Below are positions 1 through 7,746 of a DNA stretch of 64,000 bases, one piece after another; position 1 is the stretch's first letter; each line of letters opens with the position of its first letter. Under the pieces are notes generated by a model. That model searched no databases. It saw only the letters and a program-made list of their open reading frames with translations, and was not told where the DNA came from. The position numbers were made by a program, and so were the translations under genes. The DNA comes from RGIG2000 sp045612665. GTDB lineage: Bacteria; Bacillota; Clostridia; Oscillospirales; CAG-272. The DNA is taken from NCBI GenBank assembly GCA_045612665.1, contig JAZKZO010000013.1, positions 1 to 64,000 on the forward strand. The letters run 5' to 3'.

Positions 1-1
1 C

Positions 2-1561
2 GAGCCTAACGGATATTTGCATATTGGTAGTGCAAAGGCTATATGGATTAACTTCCAAACTGCAAAAAAATACGGTGGACTCTTTAACTTGAGATATGAT
101 GATACAAATCCATCAAAAGAGGATACCGAATACGTTGATAGCATTTATGAGGATCTCAAGTGGCTTGGAGCAGAGCCAAGTGGTGGCATTTACTATGGTT
201 CTGATTATTTTGACAAGTGCTATGAGTTCGCAATTCAGCTCATAAAGGCAGGCAAGGCATACGTTTGCGACCTTAATGCTGAGGAATTAAGAGAGTATAG
301 AGGAACTCTTACTGAACCGGGCAAGAACAGTCCATATAGAGATAGAAGCGTTGAGGAAAACCTTGATCTTTTCGAAAGAATGAAGAATGGAGAATTCCCG
401 GACGGCTCTAAGACTCTTCGTGCGAAAATTGATATGGCTTCGCCTAATATCAACATGCGTGATCCTGCTATTTATAGAATTTTGAGAGCACACCATCACC
501 GTCAAGGCGACAAATGGTGCATTTATCCTCTTTATGACTATGCACATCCTATTCAAGATGCTCTCGAGGGAATTACTCACTCACTTTGCTCGCTTGAGTT
601 TGAAAATCATAGACCTCTTTACGAGTGGGTTGTTGACAACATTGAGTTTGAAAAGAAGCCAAAGCAAAGAGAATTTGCAAGACTTAACGTTACTTATACC
701 GTAATGAGCAAGAGATATCTTCGTTATCTTGTTGAAAACAATATGGTTGATGGCTGGGATGACCCAAGAATGCCAACTCTTTGTGGCTTGAGACGTAGAG
801 GCTACACACCTGCATCTATTTTCGATTTTGTTAGCAGAGCCGGTGTTGCAAAGGCTTACAGTATCGTAGATATTGAGCTTTTGGAGCATTGCATTAGAGA
901 GGAACTTAATATGAGTGCTCCTCGTAGAATTTGTGTAAGCGATCCTATAAAGGTTGTTATTACAAACTATGATGAGGGAAAGGTTGAATATTTCCCTGTA
1001 TCTAACAATCCTAACGATCCCGAGTCCGGCACTCGTGATCTTATGTTTACTCGTGAAATTTATATTGATAGAAGCGATTTTGAAGAGGTTCCACCACCTA
1101 AGTTCTTTAGAATGAAGCCTGACGGTGAGGTTCGTCTTATGGGTGCTTATATCGTTAAGTGCAACGAGATTATTAAGGACGAAAACGGTAAGGTTGTTGA
1201 GATTCACTGTACTGCCGATCTTGAAGCTAAAAACGGTATGCCATCTGACGGCAGAAAGATTAAGGGAACTATACACTGGATAAGTGCCGAAAATGCCGAT
1301 AAGGTTACGCTTATGCTTTATGATAAGCTTTTCACTATCGAAAACGTAGGCGATATTCCTGAGGATAAGACATACAATGATTATCTCAATCCAAATTCAC
1401 TTATGAAGATTGAAAATGCGCTTGTTGAGAAGTGCCTGGATAAGGCTGAGAAGGGCGATAAATTCCAATTTGTAAGAAACGGATACTATTGTAAGGATTC
1501 AAAATACGAAAACACCTATAATAGAATTGTCGGTCTTAAGGACAGTTATCCTAAAAAATAA
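2..1561 (+). CDS. glnS: Glutaminyl-tRNA synthetase, 5'-truncated by the window
   Basis: Class I synthetase that charges tRNA-Gln with glutamine in the cytoplasm. The frame is open from base 2 and begins in the first signature region (EPNGYLHIGS), so the true start and only a short N-terminal stretch lie outside. The second signature is visible as VMSKR at visible residues 234-238, followed by WDDPRMPTLCGLRRRGYTP, typical of GlnRS rather than GluRS. The C-terminal beta-barrel anticodon-binding part is complete. The usual HIGH reads HIGS here. It is followed by its own terminator, so it is the last gene of its transcript. Identity is confident. Confidence 0.96.
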   Translation, partial: EPNGYLHIGSAKAIWINFQTAKKYGGLFNLRYDDTNPSKEDTEYVDSIYEDLKWLGAEPSGGIYYGSDYFDKCYEFAIQLIKAGKAYVCDLNAEELREYRGTLTEPGKNSPYRDRSVEENLDLFERMKNGEFPDGSKTLRAKIDMASPNINMRDPAIYRILRAHHHRQGDKWCIYPLYDYAHPIQDALEGITHSLCSLEFENHRPLYEWVVDNIEFEKKPKQREFARLNVTYTVMSKRYLRYLVENNMVDGWDDPRMPTLCGLRRRGYTPASIFDFVSRAGVAKAYSIVDIELLEHCIREELNMSAPRRICVSDPIKVVITNYDEGKVEYFPVSNNPNDPESGTRDLMFTREIYIDRSDFEEVPPPKFFRMKPDGEVRLMGAYIVKCNEIIKDENGKVVEIHCTADLEAKNGMPSDGRKIKGTIHWISAENADKVTLMLYDKLFTIENVGDIPEDKTYNDYLNPNSLMKIENALVEKCLDKAEKGDKFQFVRNGYYCKDSKYENTYNRIVGLKDSYPKK

Positions 1562-1563
1562 GT

Positions 1564-1590
1564 AAAAACGGGGAAGTTTTCCCCGTTTTA
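1564..1590 (+). terminator. Intrinsic terminator after glnS
   Basis: An 11-bp stem (AAAACGGGGAA paired with TTCCCCGTTTT, loop GTT) starts 4 bases after the glnS stop codon and runs into T-rich sequence. Confidence 0.85.
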
Positions 1591-1593
1591 TTA

Positions 1594-1622
1594 TTGACTA
1601 TTATTATAAAGTATGGTATTCT
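1594..1622 (+). promoter_or_regulatory. Predicted sigma-A promoter of the GH3 gene
   Basis: TTGACT at 1594-1599 and TATTCT at 1617-1622 are separated by 17 bp, with a TG two bases before the -10. It sits between the glnS terminator and the GH3 start codon. Confidence 0.6.
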
Positions 1623-1665
1623 ATAATAGATAGAAACAATATGTTTATAACAAAGGAGAAACGAA

Positions 1666-4044
1666 ATGTTAAGACAGGAAAAGGTTGATTTTGTACGCCG
1701 TGCCGCATCAGAGGGCATGGTGCTTTTAAAAAATGAAAATTCCACCTTGCCGATTTCTAAAAAGGCTAAAATAGCACTTTTCGGAATTGCTTCATATCAA
1801 TGCTTTAAGCTTGGATGGGGCTCGGGAGATATGCTTGCGCAAAGAATCATTCAAACAAATGAAGCCCTTGAGCAAATGGGTTACAAAATAGAGAAGGAAA
1901 CTGACGCTATTAACAAGGCTTGGGTCGCAGAGCACGCAAGCGAATATCAACGCGTAAATAGAAACTGGGCCGAATGGACATTTAGATTTAATGAAATCGA
2001 AATGCCTGTTGAGGCTATTGAAAATGCTTCTAAAAATGCCGACGTTGCTATTGTAAGCATTGGTAGATGTAGTGGTGAGGCTGACGACCTCAAAAACACG
2101 GAGGGTTTTTACAAGCTTCATGCTGATGAGACAGCCCTTATAAAGAACGTTAGTGCTAAATTTGAGCGTACGATTTTGGTTCTTAACACCTGCGGTCCTC
2201 TTGATTTGAGATCGATAGAGGATTGCAAAATTGACAGTATTTTATATGCATCAATGGGCGGAGAGCAATTCGGCAATTCGGTTGCTGATGTCTTAACTGG
2301 TAGAGAAACACCTAGTGGTAAGCTTTCTACAACTTGGGCTAAAAAATATGAGGATTATCCTACAACCGAGGGCATTGACACAATGCTTGTGCCTTATAAT
2401 GAAGGAATTTACGTTGGATATCGTTATTTTGACACATTTAATGTGGAGCCTATGTATCCTTTTGGATTTGGTCTTTCATATACAGACTTTGAAATCGAGC
2501 CTTACGACGTAATTATTGATGATTCTATTGTTAACGTGTACGTAAGAGTTAAAAATATCGGTAAAACAACAGGTAAAGAGGTTGTTCAGTGCTATATTTC
2601 GTCGCCTGACGGTAAGCTTGAGAAGTCTTATCAGGATCTTTGTGCTTATGCTAAAACTGCAGAGCTTTTGCCTGAACGCTCCGAGGACATTGCGTTGTCG
2701 TTTGATATTGCCGATATGGCAAGCTACGACGAAGAAAACGCGCAGTATATTCTTGAAGCAGGTAAGTACGTGGTTAGAGTAGGAAATTCCTCGAGAAACA
2801 CACACGTTGCGTGCGTGATTGAAATAAAAGAAGAAATTGTTTGCGCAAAGGCTACAAGCAGACTTTGTGTAAAGAGTGATGCGCTTAAGCTCATTAGCAA
2901 GCAAGGAATTGCTCCTTATACATATGAAAATGAGCAAAAAGAGATTGAAAGCGCTACCGTTTACGAAATTGATTCTTCTGCAATTGAAACAGTAATTCTT
3001 GCTAAATACGAGGATACTCCTGATACTGAATTGACGTCTAAAAATGACGGTGTTTTGTACACGCTAAAGGATGTTTATGACGGAAACGCTACTGTTGAGG
3101 ATGTTGTAGCTCAGTTTAGTGATGCTGAGCTTGCAGACGTTCTTAACGGAGTTATTTACGAGGGAACAAATGCAAATGCGAACGTTGGAAGCATGGCTAT
3201 TAAGGTTCGCGGTGCTGCGGGAGAGCTTTGGTCAAGTGAAAAATACAAAATTCCTACTAATGCAGTAGCAGATGGACCTGGTGGAATTAGACTTTCCATA
3301 TTTGGTACTCCTGAGGAAAGTGATACGGATGTTTGCCATGCAATGGTTGCATATCCTTCGGGAACTTGCTTTGCAAATACTTGGAATTCTAATATCGCAT
3401 ATGAGTTTGGTGCTTGTGTAAGAGATGACCTTGAATATTCCGATATTGAGGGTTGGCTTGCTCCAGGTATAAACATTCATAGAAATCCTCTTAACGGAAG
3501 AAATTTCGAGTATATGTCCGAGGATCCACTTCTTGCAGGAAAAACAGGTGCGTACGTTACCTTCGGTGTTCAATACGATGAAGATACCAATCCTACTGGA
3601 AGATTTGTTACAATAAAGCACTTTGCTTGCAACAATATTGAGTATGAGCGTGGCGTTTCTGATAGCGTTGTAAGTGAAAGAGCATTGAGAGAAATATATC
3701 TTAAAGCATTCAAAATTGCCGTTATGGATAGTGGAGCATACGCTGTTATGACTGCGTATAACAAGATTAACGGTCAATTCTCATCAACTAGCTTTGATTT
3801 GTTGAACGGCATTCTTCGTGGAGAATGGGGATTTGACGGCTTGGTGATGACTGACTGGAATCCTTGCTCTAATCCAAAGGAGCATTCATATGCGGGAAAT
3901 GACCTTATAATGCCGGGTTGTCATAGACAAAAGATCATTGAAGGTCTTGCTAGTGGAGAAGTAAGCAGAGCAAGTGCTCAAAAGTGTGCATGTAGAGTTC
4001 TCAACCTCATTTTGAGAAGCAATTACGTGATTGAAAATCGTTAA
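1666..4044 (+). CDS. Glycoside hydrolase family 3 (beta-glucosidase-like) with reversed domain order
   Basis: Probable cytoplasmic exo-glycosidase of 792 residues; no signal peptide is visible. The order of domains is unusual. The GH3 C-terminal alpha/beta domain comes first (about 10-240, with SEGMVLLKNENSTLPI near 14), then a fibronectin III-like domain (about 285-365), and the TIM-barrel catalytic domain lies at the C-terminus (about 505-780). In that barrel KHFACNN is at 651-657 and the nucleophile motif MTDW has Asp at about 730. Such reversed GH3 enzymes are known, for example Ruminococcus albus beta-glucosidase. The start is supported by AAAGGAG eight bases upstream. It has its own promoter and terminator. 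The substrate cannot be told from the sequence; a beta-glucoside is the default guess. Confidence 0.9.
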   Translation: MLRQEKVDFVRRAASEGMVLLKNENSTLPISKKAKIALFGIASYQCFKLGWGSGDMLAQRIIQTNEALEQMGYKIEKETDAINKAWVAEHASEYQRVNRNWAEWTFRFNEIEMPVEAIENASKNADVAIVSIGRCSGEADDLKNTEGFYKLHADETALIKNVSAKFERTILVLNTCGPLDLRSIEDCKIDSILYASMGGEQFGNSVADVLTGRETPSGKLSTTWAKKYEDYPTTEGIDTMLVPYNEGIYVGYRYFDTFNVEPMYPFGFGLSYTDFEIEPYDVIIDDSIVNVYVRVKNIGKTTGKEVVQCYISSPDGKLEKSYQDLCAYAKTAELLPERSEDIALSFDIADMASYDEENAQYILEAGKYVVRVGNSSRNTHVACVIEIKEEIVCAKATSRLCVKSDALKLISKQGIAPYTYENEQKEIESATVYEIDSSAIETVILAKYEDTPDTELTSKNDGVLYTLKDVYDGNATVEDVVAQFSDAELADVLNGVIYEGTNANANVGSMAIKVRGAAGELWSSEKYKIPTNAVADGPGGIRLSIFGTPEESDTDVCHAMVAYPSGTCFANTWNSNIAYEFGACVRDDLEYSDIEGWLAPGINIHRNPLNGRNFEYMSEDPLLAGKTGAYVTFGVQYDEDTNPTGRFVTIKHFACNNIEYERGVSDSVVSERALREIYLKAFKIAVMDSGAYAVMTAYNKINGQFSSTSFDLLNGILRGEWGFDGLVMTDWNPCSNPKEHSYAGNDLIMPGCHRQKIIEGLASGEVSRASAQKCACRVLNLILRSNYVIENR

Positions 4045-4056
4045 AAATTGTTAATT

Positions 4057-4084
4057 TAGCACCGAGCTTTAGGGCTCGGTGCTA
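4057..4084 (+). terminator. Terminator-like hairpin after the GH3 gene
   Basis: An 11-bp GC-rich stem (TAGCACCGAGC with GCTCGGTGCTA, loop TTTAGG) begins 12 bases after the stop codon. The following sequence is A+T-rich but has only a weak T-tract. Confidence 0.65.
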
Positions 4085-4132
4085 TACTAATTTACATGAA
4101 TAAAAAGTTTTAAAAATTTTTCTAAAAAACTA

Positions 4133-4161
4133 TTGACAAGGTGTAAAACGTATGATATAAT
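4133..4161 (+). promoter_or_regulatory. Consensus promoter of infC-rpmI-rplT
   Basis: Perfect TTGACA (4133-4138) and TATAAT (4156-4161) with a 17-bp spacer. The sequence ACTATTGACAAG at 4129-4140 recurs at the rpsU and ylxM-ffh promoters. Confidence 0.88.
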
Positions 4162-4167
4162 CATAGA

Positions 4168-4347
4168 GCAAAAAGAAGCAGAACACTCCGTTCTCACCCG
4201 GTTGCAAGAGGCATACCGTGGTTAATACAGTTCATTTACATCTATTACTATAGGTGTAGGTTTTGTATAAAGTGCGGAGATTTGTCTACGCACGATTTTT
4301 GTTTTATTAGATTGTTTTTACTTTTGTAGTAAATGGAGGTGCTTAGT
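4168..4347 (+). promoter_or_regulatory. Structured infC leader, probable L20-type autoregulatory RNA
   Basis: About 180 nt lie between the predicted transcription start and the infC start codon. Visible hairpins: AGAAC/GTTCT at 4180-4194, CGGT/ACCG at 4199-4218, ACATCTA/TAGGTGT at 4238-4257, and a terminator-like stem at 4272-4293 followed by a T-run. In Firmicutes the infC-rpmI-rplT operon is controlled by ribosomal protein L20 binding its leader; position and architecture fit this, but I could not match the covariance model, so the class is inferred. The SD sequence of infC lies downstream of the terminator stem. Confidence 0.6.
4272..4306 (+). terminator. Putative attenuator in the infC leader
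   Basis: GTGCG (4272-4276) pairs with CGCAC (4289-4293). An inner AGA/TCT helix and a short loop lie between, and GATTTTTGTTTT follows. It lies about 40 bases before the infC start, where an attenuator would act. Confidence 0.5.
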
Positions 4348-4863
4348 ATTAGCGCAAAAGAATTGTCTATCAATGAGGAAATCAAGCTTAAGGAAGTAAG
4401 ACTTGTTGGCTCCGAAGGAGAACAGCTTGGGGTGTGTTCATCGCGTGATGCACTCGAAAAGGCTTATGCAGTAGGTCTTGACTTGGTTTTGATTGCTCCT
4501 ACAGCAAACCCACCTGTTTGTCGTATTATGGATTACGGTAAGTATCGTTATGATAGGGACAAGAAGGAAAAGGAAGCAAAGAAAAAGCAGCAAACCGTCG
4601 ATGTAAAAGAGGTTCAGCTTTCTTGTAGAATTGATACACACGATTTTAACACAAAAGCTAACAACGCAATCAGATTTTTAAAGGGTGGAGATAAGGTAAG
4701 AGTTGTTCTTCTTTTCAAGGGAAGAGAAATGGCGCATACCGACGTTGGACTTGAGCTCATAAAGAGATTTATTGAGACTTGCTCTGAATATGGTGCTGCT
4801 GATAAAGCTCCTGTTCTTGATGGAAGAAGAATGAACGTTACTATTTCACCAATCAAAAAATAA
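4348..4863 (+). CDS. infC: Translation initiation factor IF-3, ATT start codon
   Basis: IF-3 binds the 30S subunit, prevents 50S joining and proofreads start codons. I place the start at ATT 4348 because GGAGGT (4335-4340) is spaced 7 bases before it and the protein then begins ISAKELSINEE, aligning with known IF-3 N-termini. The in-frame ATG at 4333 overlaps this SD and has none of its own. Conserved features include LDLVLIAP, PPVCRIMDYGK and the C-terminal domain with DVKEVQLS and FNTKANNAIRFL. Length 171 aa is normal. First gene of infC-rpmI-rplT. The rare codon is the known route for IF-3 autoregulation. Confidence 0.93.
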   Translation: MSAKELSINEEIKLKEVRLVGSEGEQLGVCSSRDALEKAYAVGLDLVLIAPTANPPVCRIMDYGKYRYDRDKKEKEAKKKQQTVDVKEVQLSCRIDTHDFNTKANNAIRFLKGGDKVRVVLLFKGREMAHTDVGLELIKRFIETCSEYGAADKAPVLDGRRMNVTISPIKK

Positions 4864-4899
4864 AACAGTTTATTATGCACATGAAAGGAAATAAATATC

Positions 4900-5094
4900 A
4901 TGGGAAAGATCAAAACACATAAGGCTTCAAGCAAAAGATTTTCTTTGACCGGTACAGGCAAGGTAAAAATGTTTCACTCACAGCACCGTCACAACCTCGG
5001 TCTTAAGACTGCAAAGCGTAAGAGAACTCTTCGTGGACATTCTTATTTGAGCGAGAGCATGGCACCTACAATTAAGAAACTTATCAACAAATAA
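4900..5094 (+). CDS. rpmI: Ribosomal protein L35
   Basis: Small basic 50S protein of 64 aa. MGKIKTHKASSKRF and the C-terminal YLSESMAPTIKKLI are typical of bL35. A GAAAGGAAA ribosome binding site precedes the ATG. It lies 36 bases after infC and 33 before rplT, the canonical operon order. Confidence 0.97.
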   Translation: MGKIKTHKASSKRFSLTGTGKVKMFHSQHRHNLGLKTAKRKRTLRGHSYLSESMAPTIKKLINK

Positions 5095-5127
5095 GTCGTG
5101 AAGCATTAAACAAGGAGGATTTTTAAG

Positions 5128-5481
5128 ATGGCTAGAGTTAAAGGCGCAATGATGGCGCGTAAGAGAAGAAATAAAGTATTAAAGATGGCAAAGGGTTACT
5201 GGGGCGCAAAGAGCAAGCACTTCAAGATGGCTAAACAGGCTGTTATGAAGAGCGGCAACTATGCATTCGCAGGCCGTAAGATGAAGAAGAGAGATTTCCG
5301 TTCTCTTTGGATCACAAGAATTTCTGCACAGGCTAAGGTTTGTGGAATGAACTATTCTACACTTATGCATGGTCTTAAGCTTGCAGGAATTGACCTTAAC
5401 AGAAAGATGCTTGCTGAGCTTGCAGTTTCTGATAAGGAAGCATTCGCAGCAATCGCTGAAAAGGCAAAGGCAGCTCTTTAA
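5128..5481 (+). CDS. rplT: Ribosomal protein L20
   Basis: 50S assembly protein of 117 aa. Begins MARVKGAMMARKRRNKVL and carries the basic helix with GRKMKKRDFRSLWITRI and the C-terminal domain (YSTLMHGLKLAGIDLNRKML). The C-terminal domain of L20 is the part known in other species to bind the infC leader and repress the operon. AAGGAGG lies upstream of the ATG. Last gene of the operon, closed by a terminator. Confidence 0.98.
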   Translation: MARVKGAMMARKRRNKVLKMAKGYWGAKSKHFKMAKQAVMKSGNYAFAGRKMKKRDFRSLWITRISAQAKVCGMNYSTLMHGLKLAGIDLNRKMLAELAVSDKEAFAAIAEKAKAAL

Positions 5482-5490
5482 TTAGTGAAA

Positions 5491-5517
5491 AAACTCGGCA
5501 AAAAGCCGAGTTTTTTT
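5491..5517 (+). terminator. Intrinsic terminator after rplT
   Basis: AAACTCGGC pairs with GCCGAGTTT around an AAAAA loop and is followed by TTTT. Confidence 0.92.
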
Positions 5518-5534
5518 GAAATTGTGAGGTACTT

Positions 5535-6362
5535 ATGAATAATATTATATTCAACGTTCCGCTAATAAGTGGAAAAAACAATCCTACAATAACCGACATA
5601 TCAAAGCTTTCTGCAAAGAAGTATAGAATGCAAAACAAATTGTTTGTTTGCGATGGAGTAAAACTCTTTTTAGAAGCAGTAAAATACGGCGCAAATATAA
5701 GATATATAGTGCTTGATAATAGTGCTGAAATATCTAAAGAAGTGGCGGAATGTGTGCGTAAATGCGCCATGAACGGCACAAAAATACTATGCGTTGAAAG
5801 CTATGTTTTCGAAAAGCTTACTAGCGAAAATTCACCGCAGGGAATAATAACTGTTTGCGATTTTTACACCAAAAGGCACACGTTTTCTACAAGTGTAAAA
5901 AATGATGAGATGCGCGGTAAAAAGGCTATGATTTTGGAGTCTGTAAGAGATCCTGGAAACATAGGCACTATTTTTAGAAACGCTGTTGCGCTTGGTGTTG
6001 AAAAGATGATTATTTCATCGGACTGCGCCGATATCTATTCTCCAAAGGTTGTAAGAGCCTCTATGGGAGCTATATTCAAGCTTGATATATGCGTTGTAGA
6101 TGACTTGATTGAAACCGTCGAAAATCTTAAGCAAGACGGTAGAAGAGTGTTGGCCACCGCGTTAGATGATAAAGCTCTTGTTCTTGGTAAAGATAAGGTG
6201 AGTGCTGATGACGTTATTGTTTTGGGTAACGAAGGACATGGAATGAGTCAAAAATTGATTGATGCATGTAGTGATATCTTGTTCATACCGATGAATGAAA
6301 ACACGGAATCTCTCAACGTTGCTATGGCTTCTGCTATAATAATGTGGGAAATTTCTAAATAA
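5535..6362 (+). CDS. SpoU/TrmH-family RNA 2'-O-methyltransferase
   Basis: SPOUT methyltransferase that transfers a methyl group from SAM to a ribose 2'-hydroxyl, probably in 23S rRNA. The N-terminal third (to about residue 110) is the substrate-binding domain with KKYRMQNKLFVCDG. The knotted catalytic domain follows with ESVRDPGNIGTIFRNA, LGNEGHGMS near 231 and IPMNENTESLNVAMASAI, the three SpoU motifs. Length 275 aa is standard. A TrmH-like gene after rplT is common in Clostridia. It starts 53 bases after rplT behind a terminator, yet no strong promoter of its own is visible, so it may depend on read-through. GAGG precedes the ATG. Confidence 0.92.
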   Translation: MNNIIFNVPLISGKNNPTITDISKLSAKKYRMQNKLFVCDGVKLFLEAVKYGANIRYIVLDNSAEISKEVAECVRKCAMNGTKILCVESYVFEKLTSENSPQGIITVCDFYTKRHTFSTSVKNDEMRGKKAMILESVRDPGNIGTIFRNAVALGVEKMIISSDCADIYSPKVVRASMGAIFKLDICVVDDLIETVENLKQDGRRVLATALDDKALVLGKDKVSADDVIVLGNEGHGMSQKLIDACSDILFIPMNENTESLNVAMASAIIMWEISK

Positions 6363-6377
6363 ATTTTGCTCTTTACA

Positions 6378-6406
6378 TTGACATTCTGTTTTTAAAATGT
6401 TATTAT
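6378..6406 (+). promoter_or_regulatory. Predicted promoter of the dprA-leuS superoperon
   Basis: Perfect TTGACA at 6378-6383, then TATTAT at 6401-6406 with a 17-bp spacer. An alternative TATAAT at 6406-6411 would have a 22-bp spacer. Confidence 0.75.
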
Positions 6407-6442
6407 ATAATATATTATAATTATTTTAGGGGGAATTGAGAA

Positions 6443-7723
6443 ATGGATAGATCAACTATATGGCTATGGCTGTCCTTGCATTTTGGTGCAGGTGCAGAAA
6501 TTTATAGTAAGCTCATAACTTATTTCGAGGATGAGCAAAATATATATGACTGCGATGATGCTGACGTTGCCCGTATAGATTGGCTACACGATTCTCATAA
6601 ATCCAAGCTTCTTGATAAAAATCTCGATCACGCTCATGAAATTATTGAGTGGTGTGAAGAGAACGAGGTTCAGATAATTGCTTATTCTGATGACAATTAT
6701 CCGGAATCATTAAGAGAGCTAGAGGATTTTCCTCCTATTCTTTATTGTAAGGGAGATTTTCCTGATTTTGATAATAAGCTTTCGATTTCGCTTGTTGGAA
6801 CAAGAGCAATGACTACTTATGGTCAAAAGATTGCTTTTGAGCTTGGATACACGCTTTCAAGAGGCGGAGCTATTACTGTTAGCGGAATGGCTCGCGGAAT
6901 TGATTCATCTGTCGCAGTAGGAACTATAAATGCTTTAGGAACTACTGTTGCAGTGCTTGGATGCGGTATTGACGTTGTGTATCCGCGCGAGAATGCGAGT
7001 CTTATGAATAAGATTATCGAAAATGGTGCGATTATAACGGAGTATCCACCTCATACACCGCCAAATTCTTGGAATTTTCCCGTAAGAAACAGAATTATAA
7101 GTGGAATTTCTAACGGAACAGTAGTTGTTGAGGCGCCCGAGCATAGTGGTGCTATGATTACTGCTCGTAGAGCAATAAAGCAAAGAAAGCCATTGTTTGC
7201 TGTTCCCGGTCCCGCTAGAACTCATTCTAGTGCAGGTACAAACATTCTTATAAGAGAAGATGGGGCTAAGCTTACAAATGATGCGATAGACATTTTTGAG
7301 GAATTTCTTGAGGAATTTTCCCATAAAATCGATTTGACCAAGGCAAAGCAGCGTCCGAAATTTTCAATTTCCGCTATGAAGCTTGCTTCTCCTGGACCTA
7401 ACAAATCTCGTTTTTATAGCGAATATAGAAAAAACAAAAAATCCTTAAAGGAATTTTCTAAAAAATTTGATGAGCAATTTGAAGATTCAAACTCAGACGT
7501 TGCAAACGATAGTAACGAACAAGAAATCGCTATTGACAAGTCTGAATTTTCTGAAGAAGAGCTCAAGGTTTTCGATGCAATGAAACGAGGAAGGGAATAT
7601 TCCGTTGATGAGTTAGTTGATTTAACTAATTTGAGTGCAGGCGACGTAATGAGCGCTGCTAGCACGCTTCAAATTAACGGACATATATTAGAGCTTCCCG
7701 GTGGAAACCTACTTAAAGATTGA
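6443..7723 (+). CDS. dprA: DNA-processing protein DprA
   Basis: Binds incoming single-stranded DNA and loads RecA during natural transformation; also widely kept in non-competent Firmicutes. An N-terminal helical region is followed by the extended Rossmann fold: LVGTRAMTTYG near residue 117, SGMARGIDSSVAVG, and NRIISGISNGTVVVEAPEHSGAMITA. It ends in a winged-helix DML1-like domain (about 370-426, EYSVDELVDLTNLSAGDVM) reached through an acidic linker rich in Glu, Asp and Ser. Length 426 aa is slightly long because of that linker. AGGGGG precedes the ATG. First gene of the superoperon; topA follows after 23 bases. Confidence 0.95.
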   Translation: MDRSTIWLWLSLHFGAGAEIYSKLITYFEDEQNIYDCDDADVARIDWLHDSHKSKLLDKNLDHAHEIIEWCEENEVQIIAYSDDNYPESLRELEDFPPILYCKGDFPDFDNKLSISLVGTRAMTTYGQKIAFELGYTLSRGGAITVSGMARGIDSSVAVGTINALGTTVAVLGCGIDVVYPRENASLMNKIIENGAIITEYPPHTPPNSWNFPVRNRIISGISNGTVVVEAPEHSGAMITARRAIKQRKPLFAVPGPARTHSSAGTNILIREDGAKLTNDAIDIFEEFLEEFSHKIDLTKAKQRPKFSISAMKLASPGPNKSRFYSEYRKNKKSLKEFSKKFDEQFEDSNSDVANDSNEQEIAIDKSEFSEEELKVFDAMKRGREYSVDELVDLTNLSAGDVMSAASTLQINGHILELPGGNLLKD

Positions 7724-7746
7724 TCGAAAGGAAAAACATAAATCCC

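Noticed and set aside
581..1276. 231-codon minus-strand open frame opposite glnS
   Set aside because: Antisense to a clear synthetase; low-complexity translation and no ribosome binding site.
3232..3777. 181-codon minus-strand frame in the GH3 gene
   Set aside because: Antisense to the conserved catalytic barrel.
1666..4044. Reversed GH3 domain order as an assembly rearrangement
   Set aside because: One continuous frame with a normal start, linker domain and stop; the layout is known in other Clostridia.
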